DNA from: an uncultured Clostridia bacterium
Lineage (GTDB): Bacteria; Bacillota; Clostridia; Oscillospirales; CAG-382
Length of the DNA stretch: 32,520 nt
Reading direction: 5' to 3'
NCBI GenBank assembly: GCA_947628695.1
Contig: CANRAV010000021.1
Span: 1-32,520 of the forward strand
This document shows positions 14,422 to 22,238 of the stretch, in pieces. How positions within the stretch are numbered: the first letter of the stretch is position 1; each line of letters begins with the position of its first letter. A model generated the notes under the pieces. The model was not told the DNA's origin. It worked only from the letters and a program-made list of their open reading frames with translations, and made no database searches. The translations under genes were made by a program, and so were the position numbers.

Positions 14422-15000
14422 ATGCTCCAAGCCGTCGGTTTTAATATGCCCTTTGCTGCGGCCGATGCAGAGGGCTTTTTCCGCTGCCTTGCGGAAAACC
14501 CGTGGCAGGCCGCCGCTGCCTCGGCCGCGCTGTTCTTTTTAAAATGCCTGCTTCCCATAATACCGATGGGGCTTGTTTACGTCGCCTGCGGGCTGCTGCT
14601 TCCCCCGGGGAAGGCGCTTTTTATGTGCGTCTTCGGAAACGCGCTTTGCTTCACAGTGTCCTACTTTGCGGGGGTGAAGAGGAGAGGAAGGGGCATCCCG
14701 CTTATTGCCGCAATCTCCGACGGAGGAAAAAACGGCTTCTTTGCGTCTTTTTTCCTGCACTGCATACGCTTTTTCCCCTGCCACACGGCGGGAGTGTACC
14801 TCGGCGCTGCCGGGCTTCCGTTTTTCGAATACCTCGCCGGCAGCCTGCTTGGCGCCATGCCGACGGTCATTCTGTCGCTTTCCGTCGCGGGCTCATTCCC
14901 GCACCTGTCATTGGGGGTCTGGATAAGCCTTGCCGCAGTCGCCGCGACGACCGCGCTTGGGCTTGTCTACCTTAAGTGCCGGCGGAACGGCAAAAAATAA
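14422..15000 (+). CDS. VTT-domain (DedA/TVP38-like) membrane protein
   Basis: The 192-residue integral membrane protein has four or five hydrophobic segments: about 30-60, 68-90, 100-115, 130-155 and 162-182. The order FLKCLLPIIPMGLVYVACGLLLP, then a Gly/Asn-containing FGNALCFTVSYFAG, then RFFPCHTAGVYLGAAGLPFFEY and SLLGAMPTVIL matches the VTT/SNARE-associated domain, whose members include lipid-flipping DedA-type proteins. The ATG at 14422 follows GGGGGTGG at a workable spacing; a GTG at 14410 is possible. The longer open frame overlaps wecE and is not credible. It is divergent from wecE; no clear promoter. Function inferred from family only. Confidence 0.8.
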   Translation: MLQAVGFNMPFAAADAEGFFRCLAENPWQAAAASAALFFLKCLLPIIPMGLVYVACGLLLPPGKALFMCVFGNALCFTVSYFAGVKRRGRGIPLIAAISDGGKNGFFASFFLHCIRFFPCHTAGVYLGAAGLPFFEYLAGSLLGAMPTVILSLSVAGSFPHLSLGVWISLAAVAATTALGLVYLKCRRNGKK

Positions 15001-15008
15001 AGCCGCGC

Positions 15009-15037
15009 TTGACAAGGGCGGGCAAAAGGTTTATAAT
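15009..15037 (+). promoter_or_regulatory. Consensus promoter of the phosphoribosyltransferase
   Basis: TTGACA (15009-15014) and TATAAT (15032-15037) are exact consensus hexamers with a 17-base spacer. Transcription should start near 15044, which rules out the ATG at 15046 as a normal start. Confidence 0.85.
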
Positions 15038-15066
15038 TATGACAAATGATGAAAGGGGTGTCTGTT

Positions 15067-15624
15067 TTGAATTACTATCCGGTTAAAATAGGCGGGCTTG
15101 AAAGAAAGCTTCCGATATGCCGTGTTTCGGACGATTTGTACATCGGCGGGTTTGTCGTCTTCGGCGACTACGAGCTTACGGTTGAATGCGCAAAGGAGCT
15201 GCTGGAGAAGGCGCCCGAGCACGACTACATGATAACCGCAGAGGCAAAGGGCATACCGATAATACACGAAATGGCAAGGCAGAGCGGCGAAAAGAAGTAC
15301 TTCCTTGCCCGCAAGGACCCGAAAATGTACATGACGGGCGTCTTTGAGGTCAAGGTCCGCTCGATAACCACGGACAAGGAGCAAAGGCTTATCCTCGACA
15401 AGGCCGATGCGGAGCTTATGAAGGGCAAGCGCATACTTATAGTGGACGACGTTGTGTCGACGGGAGAATCGCTTCGCGCACTTGAAGAGCTGGTCAAGGC
15501 CGCAGGCGGCATTATCGCCGGCAAAATGTGCGTGCTTGCAGAAGGCGCGGCGGCCGACAGGGACGACCTTATATATATAAAGCGCCTGCCGCTTTTCAAC
15601 CCCGACGGCAGCGTGAAGGAGTAA
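15067..15624 (+). CDS. Phosphoribosyltransferase family protein (adenine/xanthine PRT-like)
   Basis: This 185-residue type I PRTase has the PRPP-binding loop ILIVDDVVSTGESLRALEEL near residues 122-141 and an upstream ITAEAKGIPIIHEMA segment typical of Apt/Xpt-like enzymes that bind a purine. FLARKDPKMYMTG is the flexible-loop region. Substrate is uncertain: it could salvage adenine, xanthine or another base, or be regulatory as in PurR-type PRT domains, though no DNA-binding domain is present. I chose the TTG at 15067 because GAAAGGGG (15051-15058) sits at correct spacing and the promoter places the transcript start near 15044; upstream ATG codons would be at the transcript tip. Its own promoter and terminator make it monocistronic. 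Confidence 0.87.
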   Translation: MNYYPVKIGGLERKLPICRVSDDLYIGGFVVFGDYELTVECAKELLEKAPEHDYMITAEAKGIPIIHEMARQSGEKKYFLARKDPKMYMTGVFEVKVRSITTDKEQRLILDKADAELMKGKRILIVDDVVSTGESLRALEELVKAAGGIIAGKMCVLAEGAAADRDDLIYIKRLPLFNPDGSVKE

Positions 15625-15652
15625 ATTAGGGGGCTTTGGTGAACAGACGCAA

Positions 15653-15685
15653 AACGCACGGGCAAATCCCGTGCGTTCTTTTTTT
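15653..15685 (+). terminator. Terminator of the phosphoribosyltransferase gene
   Basis: A perfect 10-bp stem AACGCACGGG with its complement (15653-15662 with 15668-15677) around CAAAT is followed by C and seven T. It may also serve the convergent zinc-ribbon gene. Confidence 0.92.
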
Positions 15686-15713
15686 GCTTATTCTGCCTGC
15701 AGAAGTGATGCCC

Positions 15714-15992
15714 TTACCTGCCCGCTCTCTGAGCTTCGAAGCACTTGCTGCAGTATACAGGCCTGTCGTCGGAAGGCTTAAAGGGAACCCTTGCCTCTTC
15801 GCCGCAGTTAGCGCAAACGGTGGTAAAGAGTTCTCTGGGGCCTTTTGCCGCGTTCTTCTTCGCGTCACGGCATGCCTTGCAGCGCTGCGGCTCGTTCTGG
15901 AAGTCGTGCTCTGCATAGAACTGCTGCTCGCCTGCGGAGAATATAAACTCTGCACCGCAGTCTTTGCAAACTAATGTCTTGTCTTCGTACAT
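15714..15992 (-). CDS. Small double zinc-ribbon protein (CxxC-x17-CxxC type)
   Basis: The 92-residue cytosolic protein has two zinc-binding modules. The first pairs CKDC (residues 9-12) with CKAC (38-41). The second pairs CANC (62-65) with CSKC (83-86). The intervening FSAGEQQFYAEHDFQNEPQRC is characteristic of the zf-trcl family, and the second module of the CxxC-x17-CxxC family. Both are found often in Clostridia, function unknown. A GAGGT lies before the ATG. It is downstream of the sigma factor gene with a 54-base gap and no convincing terminator, so it could be cotranscribed. Confidence 0.88.
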   Translation of the reverse strand: MYEDKTLVCKDCGAEFIFSAGEQQFYAEHDFQNEPQRCKACRDAKKNAAKGPRELFTTVCANCGEEARVPFKPSDDRPVYCSKCFEAQRAGR

Positions 15993-16046
15993 AAATTTTA
16001 CCTCGCTTTGGTTAATAGTGTTATTTTTCGGGTTGCCCCGTTTTTA

Positions 16047-16601
16047 TCAAACAAGCTTTTTAAGCTTGGCTTTGATCCTTTGCACTGCATTGTCAATGCT
16101 TTTTTCGTTTTTGTTCAGCTTTTTCGCCATGTCGGCATAAGAAATCTCCGCCAAGTACATCTCGAAAACCTTTCTTTCATACTGCGAAAGGACAGAAAAA
16201 ACCCTGTCGTGCAGCATGTTCGTACTTTCGATGTCAATAAGCCTGAACTCCGGCGTGCTGTGCTCTATCCTCTCGGCAATAAGCTCCACATCTTCATACG
16301 GTATTTCGTAACGCTGTTTGCCGTATCTGCGCAGATATGTTATCACGCTGTTGCGCACACAGGCGGCAACATATGTCGAAAATTTGGCGCTGACGCCGTC
16401 ATAACTGCGAACGGCACGCAGAAGGCCGACAAGCGCCTCCTGCATAAGATCCTCTCTCTCGCGGTCCGGCACGGACAGCGACGAAATATAACCGCTTAAA
16501 AACCCGTGGTACTTCTCTGCCAACAGACCGAACGCGGCCTCGTCCCCGCCCCTGGCGGAAGCGACAAGCGCGTTCTCCTCAAATATCCCGGTTTTATCCA
16601 T
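16047..16601 (-). CDS. Sigma-70 family factor, SigH-like
   Basis: About 184 residues with sigma regions 2 and 4 and no regions 1 or 3. Region 2 shows LAEKYHGFLSGYI, then REDLMQEALVGLLRAVRSYD and AKFSTYVAACVRNSVITYLRRYGKQRY. Region 4 shows LSQYERKVFEMYLAEISYADMAKKLNKNEKSIDNAVQRIKAKL. The DLMQEALVGL and YDGVSAKFSTYV wording is nearer SigH/SigF-type factors than ECF sigmas. In Clostridia SigH controls the entry to sporulation and stationary phase, but identity with sigH is not proven here. The ATG at 16601 is preferred; a TTG at 16613 is possible, and neither has a strong ribosome binding site. The promoter is at 16667-16694. Confidence 0.85.
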   Translation of the reverse strand: MDKTGIFEENALVASARGGDEAAFGLLAEKYHGFLSGYISSLSVPDREREDLMQEALVGLLRAVRSYDGVSAKFSTYVAACVRNSVITYLRRYGKQRYEIPYEDVELIAERIEHSTPEFRLIDIESTNMLHDRVFSVLSQYERKVFEMYLAEISYADMAKKLNKNEKSIDNAVQRIKAKLKKLV

Positions 16602-16666
16602 CAAATTGCCCAATCGACCTGTGTATTTTTTCGCAAAAATTCGTTACTATTTTTCTTTACTAACTC

Positions 16667-16694
16667 AGTATACTACTTTTTCGTGAATTGTCAA
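16667..16694 (-). promoter_or_regulatory. Promoter of the sigma factor gene
   Basis: Minus-strand TTGACA (16689-16694) and TATACT (16667-16672) are 16 bases apart. It lies between the kinase stop codon and the sigma gene. No strong terminator separates it from the glycogen operon, so read-through is possible. Confidence 0.72.
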
Positions 16695-16735
16695 GAGGTT
16701 TTTCGAAATATTATTATCGTTATTTTCAACTAATT

Positions 16736-17827
16736 TCAAAGGTAGTTTTCGGTTATTTTTTCCATAAGGGGAAGCTTTTCTATCGCATCCTTCGCCAAAG
16801 CAAGCTGGCAGCGGCCGCGAACGAGGTTGTGTTCTTCGTAATCCGTCTTGAAATAGACGTCGCCTTCGAGGTAATCCGTCAGGAAGCGGACGGCTATTTC
16901 CAAGGTCATAAGCACCACTCCCCAGGGCATGTTTTTTATCTCGTAATCCGTGTACCTGCCCTTCATAGGCGGAAGGAACCCGTCGGCAAGAGCCTTATAC
17001 CTGTCAAGGTCAAGCGAGACCTTGCTAAGATCCGCCTCGTCCTCTGCGGCCGTATTTGCGGCGTATCGCACGGCGTCGCCGAAGTCGTTCATGGCAAAGC
17101 CGGGCATTACCGTATCCAGGTCTATAACCGCAAGCGGTTCTCCGGTGCTTATGTCTATCATTATGTTGTTGCCCTTCGTGTCGTTGTGCGTGACGCGAAG
17201 GGGGATCTTCCCCGCCGAATACAAATCGTTGAAGCGTGAGGCGTAAGTCTCCGCCGACCTTATAAATTCCGCTTCCTCGGCTATCCCGGAAGCCCTGCCG
17301 AATGCGTCTTTCTCAAACGCCTTAAAAAAGCTTTCAAAGCGCTTTGGGGTGTTGTGAAAATCCGGTATCGTCTCGTACAAGTCCCCGCCGGGAAAATCCG
17401 ACAGCATGGACAGAAATCTGCCGAAGCCGAAGCCTATCGACTTAAGCAGCTTTGTGTCGTATTCGTCATATGTAGCGGCGTTGTACACAAAGGACATCAC
17501 GCGCCAATAATCCCCGCCGTCGGTGACGTAAATGTAATCGTCGCCGTGCTTGTAAAGCCGTATGACCTTTCTTTTTACGTCGGCCTCGCCCGCCTCCTCA
17601 AGCTTACGCCGAACGTGCTCCGTAACTGCACGGACGTTTTTTATTATCTGCTCCGGATTTTTAAAAACGTACTCGTTCACGCGCTGAAACAGGTAGGACC
17701 TTTCCTTCCCGTCGACATCCATATCTACGCGGAAAGACTCGTTTATATGTCCGCGCTTAATGCGTGAAACGCCTTTCAGCGTCCCTTTTAAGCCGTATGC
17801 CCTGCATATTTCTTCGAAAATGTCCAT
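16736..17827 (-). CDS. NahK-like sugar kinase of the aminoglycoside phosphotransferase superfamily
   Basis: The 363-residue cytosolic kinase has the catalytic HNDTKGNNIM near residues 210-219 (Brenner motif HxDxxxxN), followed by the metal-binding AVIDLDTVMPGFAMNDFGDAVR. It also has the N-terminal nucleotide-site segment INESFRVD and RSYLFQRVNEYVF. The THNDTK and IDLDTVMPG wording resembles N-acetylhexosamine 1-kinase (NahK), which makes sugar-1-phosphates, more than antibiotic kinases. As last gene of the glycogen operon it may phosphorylate glucose or maltose released by the GH13 enzyme, or act on HexNAc; the acceptor is unknown. Start: ATG at 17827 with AGAGGTG upstream; the TTG before it is less likely. 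The gap to the GH13 gene is 62 bases without a clear terminator. Confidence 0.82.
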   Translation of the reverse strand: MDIFEEICRAYGLKGTLKGVSRIKRGHINESFRVDMDVDGKERSYLFQRVNEYVFKNPEQIIKNVRAVTEHVRRKLEEAGEADVKRKVIRLYKHGDDYIYVTDGGDYWRVMSFVYNAATYDEYDTKLLKSIGFGFGRFLSMLSDFPGGDLYETIPDFHNTPKRFESFFKAFEKDAFGRASGIAEEAEFIRSAETYASRFNDLYSAGKIPLRVTHNDTKGNNIMIDISTGEPLAVIDLDTVMPGFAMNDFGDAVRYAANTAAEDEADLSKVSLDLDRYKALADGFLPPMKGRYTDYEIKNMPWGVVLMTLEIAVRFLTDYLEGDVYFKTDYEEHNLVRGRCQLALAKDAIEKLPLMEKITENYL

Positions 17828-17889
17828 CAATGCACCTCTTATCTTGGTGTAGATTTTTGTAACATGATATGTTCCGAAGCCTTTAAGGG

Positions 17890-19767
17890 TTAATCTGCGG
17901 CTCTCTTCAGTATGTCGCCGCTGCCGGGGTAAACCTTCATGCTGCCGTCGTAGGGGGTGCCGGTTAGGAGAGAGGTGTACATGCCGCTAATGTTCAGCGT
18001 CTCCGACGTGCCGCCGGTGTTGGTGCAGACGAGCACCTCGCCGCCCCCGCGTTCAAAGGCGAAAAGCCCCCTCTTTGCGGCAACCACCTTAAAGCCCTGC
18101 TTTGCAAACGCCGGTTCCGACGTCCTTATCGCCGTAAGCGTCCTGTACCAGCCGAGGATCTCCTTGTCCTCCCTGCCCCAAGGGTACGGACGGCGGTTGA
18201 ACGGATCCTTGTACCCCTCCATGCCGGCCTCGTCGCCGTAGTAAATGCAGGGGATGCCGGGAAGCGTCATTTGAAGCAGCACGGCGTTTTTAAGCCTGTG
18301 ATAAGCCACCGAGCGCTGCAGCGTATCGAGGCGCTTTTCGGCAAGCACGGCGTTTTTAAGCCCGCTTGCGCTTTCGCCGCCGAGTACCGTAAGGATGCGC
18401 TCCGTATCGTGCGTACCGAGTATATTCATCATATACGCGCTTTTATGCTCCGGATAATGGCGGTAAAGCGTGTTTGCGACGTCGGCCATAAGCCTGCCCC
18501 TGCCGTGCGTGACGTATTCGATTATCGCGCTGCGAAGCGGGTAGTTCATGACTGCGTCAAGCTGTTTCCCCCAAAAATACTGCTTTCGCTCGTTGTAAGC
18601 CATCTTGTCGGAGGCGTCCTCCCAAACCTCGCCGACTATGTACGCGTCCTTTTTCGCCTTCTTTATGGCTGCGCAAAGCTCGTCGACAAAGTCTGTCTCA
18701 AGCTCGTCAACCACGTCAAGCCTGAAGCCCGCCGCTCCCATCTTCATGTACTTTTCCACAACGCCGCCCTTGCCGCAGATAAGACCGCGGAAAGCGGGCG
18801 TGCGAACCACGCGCGGCAGGTTGCCCGTACCCCACCAGGAGTCGTACACGTCCGGGTAGTGCTTAAAGGTGAACCAGTCGCGATACGGGCTTTTCGGGTC
18901 GGTATAGGCGCCGTGGCCGCCGTATTTGCCGTACTTGTCAAAGTAAAGGCTGTCATCGCCGACGTGGTTGAACACGCCGTCCAGTATAACGCCGATTCCG
19001 CGCTTAGCCGCCTCGCGAAAGAGGTTTTCAAGCGCCCCGTCGCCGCCGAACATTTCGTCCACGCTCATATAATCGCCCGTGTCGTACTTGTGGTTTGAAT
19101 ACGCTTTAAATACCGGGCTTAAATAGATGCAGCGAACGCCAAGGCCTGCGAGATAGTCAAGCTTCTCCGCCACGCCCCAAAGCGTGCCGCCGAAGAAGGT
19201 GTTGTTTTTCAAGAAGTCACCGGGCTTTTCCGGATATTCCGGCGTGTCCTTCTCCCAGTCAAGCATGACGGCGTCTTCCCTTTTCGGAACACTTACGCTG
19301 CCCTTGTTGAAGCGGTCGACGAACACTTGGTATATAACGCCGCCGTCAAGCCACTTCGGCGCGTCGTACATCTCGCTGCAGACCAAAAGCCTGCCGGTGT
19401 AGACCTCGTCAAAGCCCACGGTCCCGCCTGCCCTTACATACCACTTGCCGGAGGTGGTGTGCAGCTCGTACCCGTAGAAGTACAGCCCCGCCTTTGCCTT
19501 TTCCGAAAGGTCAAAGCGGTACAGGTCGAAGCCCTTCTCAAGCCCGCACCAATAGCCTTCCACGCGCTGAGCCTTTTTCCCGTCCGCCGCAAAAAGCAGG
19601 CACGCGTCCATCACCGCAAGCGAACGCTTTGCCTTAAGCAGAAAGTAAATGCTGCTTCCGCCGTTTACCGTGCGGCGCGTGTTCAGAACGCCGTTTTCGT
19701 AAAAGGTGGAGACACAGTCGACAGCGTTGCCGCGATCTGTTTGCTTATTTAAAACTCTGAATGCCAC
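17890..19767 (-). CDS. Cytoplasmic GH13 alpha-amylase/neopullulanase-like enzyme
   Basis: The 625-residue enzyme has a beta-rich N-domain (about 1-135) and a GH13 barrel from VIYQVFVDRFNKG. Conserved regions are GVFNHVGDDS, the nucleophile Asp in GFRLDVVDEL (near residue 350), the acid/base Glu in GEVWED (near 379) and the transition-state Asp in LGTHDTERIL (near 452). A short beta C-domain closes it. No signal peptide: it acts inside the cell on glycogen or imported maltodextrins. The N-domain and VDRF region point to a neopullulanase/cyclomaltodextrinase-like enzyme, though linkage preference cannot be read. It starts at a GTG with GGGGAT upstream, 17 bases after glgP, so they are cotranscribed. 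Confidence 0.9.
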   Translation of the reverse strand: MAFRVLNKQTDRGNAVDCVSTFYENGVLNTRRTVNGGSSIYFLLKAKRSLAVMDACLLFAADGKKAQRVEGYWCGLEKGFDLYRFDLSEKAKAGLYFYGYELHTTSGKWYVRAGGTVGFDEVYTGRLLVCSEMYDAPKWLDGGVIYQVFVDRFNKGSVSVPKREDAVMLDWEKDTPEYPEKPGDFLKNNTFFGGTLWGVAEKLDYLAGLGVRCIYLSPVFKAYSNHKYDTGDYMSVDEMFGGDGALENLFREAAKRGIGVILDGVFNHVGDDSLYFDKYGKYGGHGAYTDPKSPYRDWFTFKHYPDVYDSWWGTGNLPRVVRTPAFRGLICGKGGVVEKYMKMGAAGFRLDVVDELETDFVDELCAAIKKAKKDAYIVGEVWEDASDKMAYNERKQYFWGKQLDAVMNYPLRSAIIEYVTHGRGRLMADVANTLYRHYPEHKSAYMMNILGTHDTERILTVLGGESASGLKNAVLAEKRLDTLQRSVAYHRLKNAVLLQMTLPGIPCIYYGDEAGMEGYKDPFNRRPYPWGREDKEILGWYRTLTAIRTSEPAFAKQGFKVVAAKRGLFAFERGGGEVLVCTNTGGTSETLNISGMYTSLLTGTPYDGSMKVYPGSGDILKRAAD

Positions 19768-19784
19768 TGATATCCCCGAATTCT

Positions 19785-22214
19785 TTATCTATTTTTCGCC
19801 CTAAGTCTGGTCAGATGCCAGATGTCGTTTGCGTAATCCGTAATGCTTCTGTCGGCCGCGAACCTGCCCGCCGACGCTATATTTACAAGGCACATGCCGT
19901 TCCACCTTTTTTCGTCGCCGTATGCCTGCATAAGCTCCTTATGTGCAGTCTGATAAAAGTCAAAGTCCGCAAGGCACATAAACGGGTCGGCTATGCCGTG
20001 AGAGAACAGAAGGTAGTTGGCAATATCCGCAAAGGAACGGCCGCAGAAGCCCGTCTGCAGGTAGTCTACAGCGCGCTTTAAGGAGGCGTTCCTGTTGTAG
20101 TACACGGAGGAAGCGTAGCCCTTCTTCCAAAGCTCGTCAACCTCCTCTGCGGTGTGACCGAAGATGAAGATGTTGTCCTTGCCGACCTCTTCGCAGATCT
20201 CAACGTTTGCGCCGTCAAGCGTGCCTATGGTCACCGCGCCGTTTATCATAAACTTCATGTTGCTTGTGCCGCTTGCCTCCTTGCCGGCGAGAGAGATCTG
20301 CTCGCTTACGTCGGCAGCGGGAATAAGCCTTTCCGCAAGGCTTACGTTGTAGTTCTCAAGGAACAAAACGTTAAGCTTTTCCCTTATGCGCGGATTTCTT
20401 TGTATATCCTCGCTTATATAGCATATAAGGCGTATTATGTCCTTCGCCATGTAATAGCCCGGGGCAGCCTTGCCGCCGAATATGAAGGTCTCGGGCGTTA
20501 TATCCGCGTCCGGGTTCTCCTTAAGCTCGCAGTACAGGCTTATGATGTGGATGGCGTTCAAAAGCTGACGCTTATATTCGTGTATGCGCTTTACCTGCAC
20601 GTCGAAGACGGTAGACGGGTCGATCTTAACGCCCGCAGTGCGCGCGATGTAGTTGGAAAAGTCGACCTTGTTTGCCTTTTTTATCTTTGCGGTTTCCGCA
20701 AGCACGGCCGGGTCGTCCTTGTATTGAAGCAGCTTTTCAAGCTGTGACGCTTCGGAACGGTAGCCCTTGCCGATTATCTTGTCAAGCAGGGACGCAAGCC
20801 TCGGGTTGGAATAGCAAAGCCACCTGCGGTGAGCTATGCCGTTTGTTACGTTTACAAACCTGTCCGGATACATGTCGTTGAAGTCACGGAAGGTGTCGGT
20901 CTTCAAAATCTCGGTATGCAGTGCCGACACACCGTTGACGCTGTGCGAGCCGATTATCGACAGATTTGCCATGCGAAGCTGACCGCCGCTTATTATCGCC
21001 ATCCTGCTGACCTTGTCCCAGTTCCCGGGGAAGCGCTTCCAGGCCTGAGAGCAAAAGCGTTCGTTTATCTCGCGAATTATGGTGTAAATCCTCGGCAGCT
21101 TAAGGCGGAAAAGCCCCTCGTTCCAGCACTCCAAAGCCTCCGGCATTACCGTGTGGTTGGTGTACGAAACGGTCTTAAGCACCATGTCCCACGCCTTGTC
21201 CCAAGGGTAGTTGTGCACGTCCATGAGGACGCGCATAAGCTCCGGTATGCAAAGCGCCGGGTGCGTGTCGTTAAGGTGTATGGCAGCCTTCTCCGGAAGG
21301 GTGTCTAAGTCCTTGTATATCGAAATATGGTCGTGTATTATGTTTTGAAGCGATGCGCTTACAAGAAAATACTGCTGGCTTAAGCGAAGAAGCTTCCCCT
21401 CCGGGTGGTTGTCGTTGGGGTAAAGCACCTTTGAAATGGTCTGCGCCATGGTGTTTTCCTCCACGGCCTTTACGTACTGCCCCTGAGAGAACAGCTCCAT
21501 ATTGAAATTGCGCGTGTCCTGCGCCTTCCAAAGGCGAAGGGTGGTTATAGCCTCACTGTCTGCGCCGGAGATAAGCATGTCGTAGGGAACTGCCTCGATC
21601 TCCTCGTAGTTTTCGTGTATTATCTCGCAGCGGCCGTTGTCCCACTTCTCCGTTATCGTGCCGCCGAAGCGCACAAAGCAGGCCTTGTCCTGACGGGGGA
21701 CAAGCCAGGCCTCCCCGCCGGGAAGCCACCGGTCGGGAAGCTCTATCTGCTCGCCCTCCGAAAGCTTCTGCCTGAAAAGGCCGTATTCGTAAAGTATGGA
21801 ATAGCCCCTTGCCGGATATTCAAGAGTTGAAAGCGAGTCCATAAAGCATGCCGCAAGCCTGCCGAGCCCGCCGTTGCCGAGCCCAGGGTCAGACTCCATC
21901 TCGTATATCTCGCCAAGGTCAAAGCCGCTTTCCTTAAGCACCGCCATATAGTCCCTCTCCAGACCGAGGTTTTTAAGGTTGGTGCGAAGCGAACAGCCCA
22001 TCAAAAACTCCATGCACATGTAGTAGACCTTTTTCTTGCCCATTTCCTTAGTCTTCGCATTAAAGGTCTTGCGCTTCTGTGCAAGTATGTCGCGCACGGT
22101 GTACACCGTCGCCTTGTACATCTGTTCCTTGCTTGCGTCCTCTATCGAAACGCTGAAATAGCGTGAAAGCTTGTTCTGCAAAGCGTCCTGTATCTCTTTG
22201 CGCTTAACGGTCAT
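19785..22214 (-). CDS. glgP: Glycogen/maltodextrin phosphorylase
   Basis: The 809-residue GT35 enzyme releases glucose-1-phosphate from alpha-1,4-glucan ends with phosphate. Family landmarks are LGNGGLGRLAACFMDSLSTL near residue 110, YGLFRQKLSEGEQIELPD, LNDTHPALCIPELMRVL, VNVTNGIAHRRWL, DVQVKRIHEYKRQLLN, and the PLP site EASGTSNMKFMINGAVTIGT, with Lys near residue 655. Length is typical for bacterial GlgP. I start at the ATG at 22214, as the preceding TTG has a poorer context. The gap to glgA is 24 bases, inside the glycogen operon, so synthesis and breakdown genes share a transcript. Confidence 0.97.
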   Translation of the reverse strand: MTVKRKEIQDALQNKLSRYFSVSIEDASKEQMYKATVYTVRDILAQKRKTFNAKTKEMGKKKVYYMCMEFLMGCSLRTNLKNLGLERDYMAVLKESGFDLGEIYEMESDPGLGNGGLGRLAACFMDSLSTLEYPARGYSILYEYGLFRQKLSEGEQIELPDRWLPGGEAWLVPRQDKACFVRFGGTITEKWDNGRCEIIHENYEEIEAVPYDMLISGADSEAITTLRLWKAQDTRNFNMELFSQGQYVKAVEENTMAQTISKVLYPNDNHPEGKLLRLSQQYFLVSASLQNIIHDHISIYKDLDTLPEKAAIHLNDTHPALCIPELMRVLMDVHNYPWDKAWDMVLKTVSYTNHTVMPEALECWNEGLFRLKLPRIYTIIREINERFCSQAWKRFPGNWDKVSRMAIISGGQLRMANLSIIGSHSVNGVSALHTEILKTDTFRDFNDMYPDRFVNVTNGIAHRRWLCYSNPRLASLLDKIIGKGYRSEASQLEKLLQYKDDPAVLAETAKIKKANKVDFSNYIARTAGVKIDPSTVFDVQVKRIHEYKRQLLNAIHIISLYCELKENPDADITPETFIFGGKAAPGYYMAKDIIRLICYISEDIQRNPRIREKLNVLFLENYNVSLAERLIPAADVSEQISLAGKEASGTSNMKFMINGAVTIGTLDGANVEICEEVGKDNIFIFGHTAEEVDELWKKGYASSVYYNRNASLKRAVDYLQTGFCGRSFADIANYLLFSHGIADPFMCLADFDFYQTAHKELMQAYGDEKRWNGMCLVNIASAGRFAADRSITDYANDIWHLTRLRAKNR

Positions 22215-22238
22215 CAAATTATCCTCGTTTCTGTAATA

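Noticed and set aside
15046-15066. ATG starts upstream of the phosphoribosyltransferase
   Set aside because: The consensus promoter puts the transcript start near 15044, leaving no room for a ribosome binding site before these ATG codons; the TTG at 15067 has one.
16736-17827. Aminoglycoside resistance kinase
   Set aside because: The superfamily fold is shared, but the THNDTK and IDLDTVMPG stretches and the glycogen operon context fit a sugar kinase, not an antibiotic kinase.
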